15,489 nucleotides of DNA, from positions 1 to 15,489 of the forward strand of contig JAICXV010000003.1 in NCBI GenBank assembly GCA_025934545.1, in the 5' to 3' direction. A program made the position numbers and the translations under genes. Under the pieces are notes generated by a model, which saw only the letters and a program-made list of their open reading frames with translations, had not been told where the DNA came from and made no database searches. This document shows positions 15,428-15,489 of the stretch, one piece after another (position 1 is the stretch's first letter; each line of letters starts with the position of its first letter). The DNA is from Verrucomicrobiia bacterium. Its GTDB lineage: Bacteria; Verrucomicrobiota; Verrucomicrobiia; Limisphaerales; Palsa-1400.

Positions 15428-15489
15428 GGTGTGGCTGGGACTAGGGTTGCGCGGTAGAGTCGCATTTGGTTTTGTAACGGGGCACTTTC

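Overview
The window looks like a chromosomal piece of a Verrucomicrobia-type bacterium (Pedosphaera/Limisphaera-like is my best guess). The grounds are a secreted BspA-type leucine-rich-repeat protein ending in the 'TNLNNPVWTPI ... RFYRF' C-terminal domain I associate with that group, a Tat-exported putative lipoprotein, a ValRS of the 'PDIIFFWVARMIMAGYEY' type, and frequent GTG/TTG starts. This is recognition from memory, not a database result. I see no rRNA, tRNA, CRISPR array, insertion sequence or phage gene.

Left part (1-5610), an exported-protein region with gene decay. It starts with the 3' end of a beta-helix (pectate-lyase-like) gene. A Tat-signal putative lipoprotein with a glycosidase-like beta-propeller follows, then a 20-repeat secreted LRR protein. 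Convergent to that is a heparin-lyase-like (PF14099/PL20-type) secreted lyase. The gaps hold two unlabelled gene remnants on the minus strand: the N-terminal block of a leucine-carboxyl-methyltransferase-like SAM methyltransferase (633-761) and the N-terminal helix plus GSY strand of an MNT-type nucleotidyltransferase (5295-5423).

Middle (5611-7273). upp (uracil phosphoribosyltransferase) and a HAD hydrolase converge with one base between their stop codons. The leader region upstream of valS contains a candidate sigma70 promoter (TTGGCC-17-TATGAT), a good GAGGA ribosome-binding site and a 34-residue single-span membrane peptide ORF that conventional length cut-offs would miss.

Right part (7274-14289), a same-strand run with small gaps (28 and 55 nt): valS, a PAP2 phosphatase fused to a GT39/ArnT-type glycosyltransferase, and an ABC-2 permease that appears internally duplicated and has no ATPase beside it. 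The last two suggest envelope lipid-carrier or lipid-A type chemistry and export, but the substrates cannot be read from sequence. A convergent outer-membrane beta-barrel protein with a Cys-Cys pair just after its signal peptide closes the window. The most notable items are the PAP2-GT39 fusion and the small membrane peptide with its own expression signals upstream of valS. I did not find a convincing multi-gene novel defence or mobile system.
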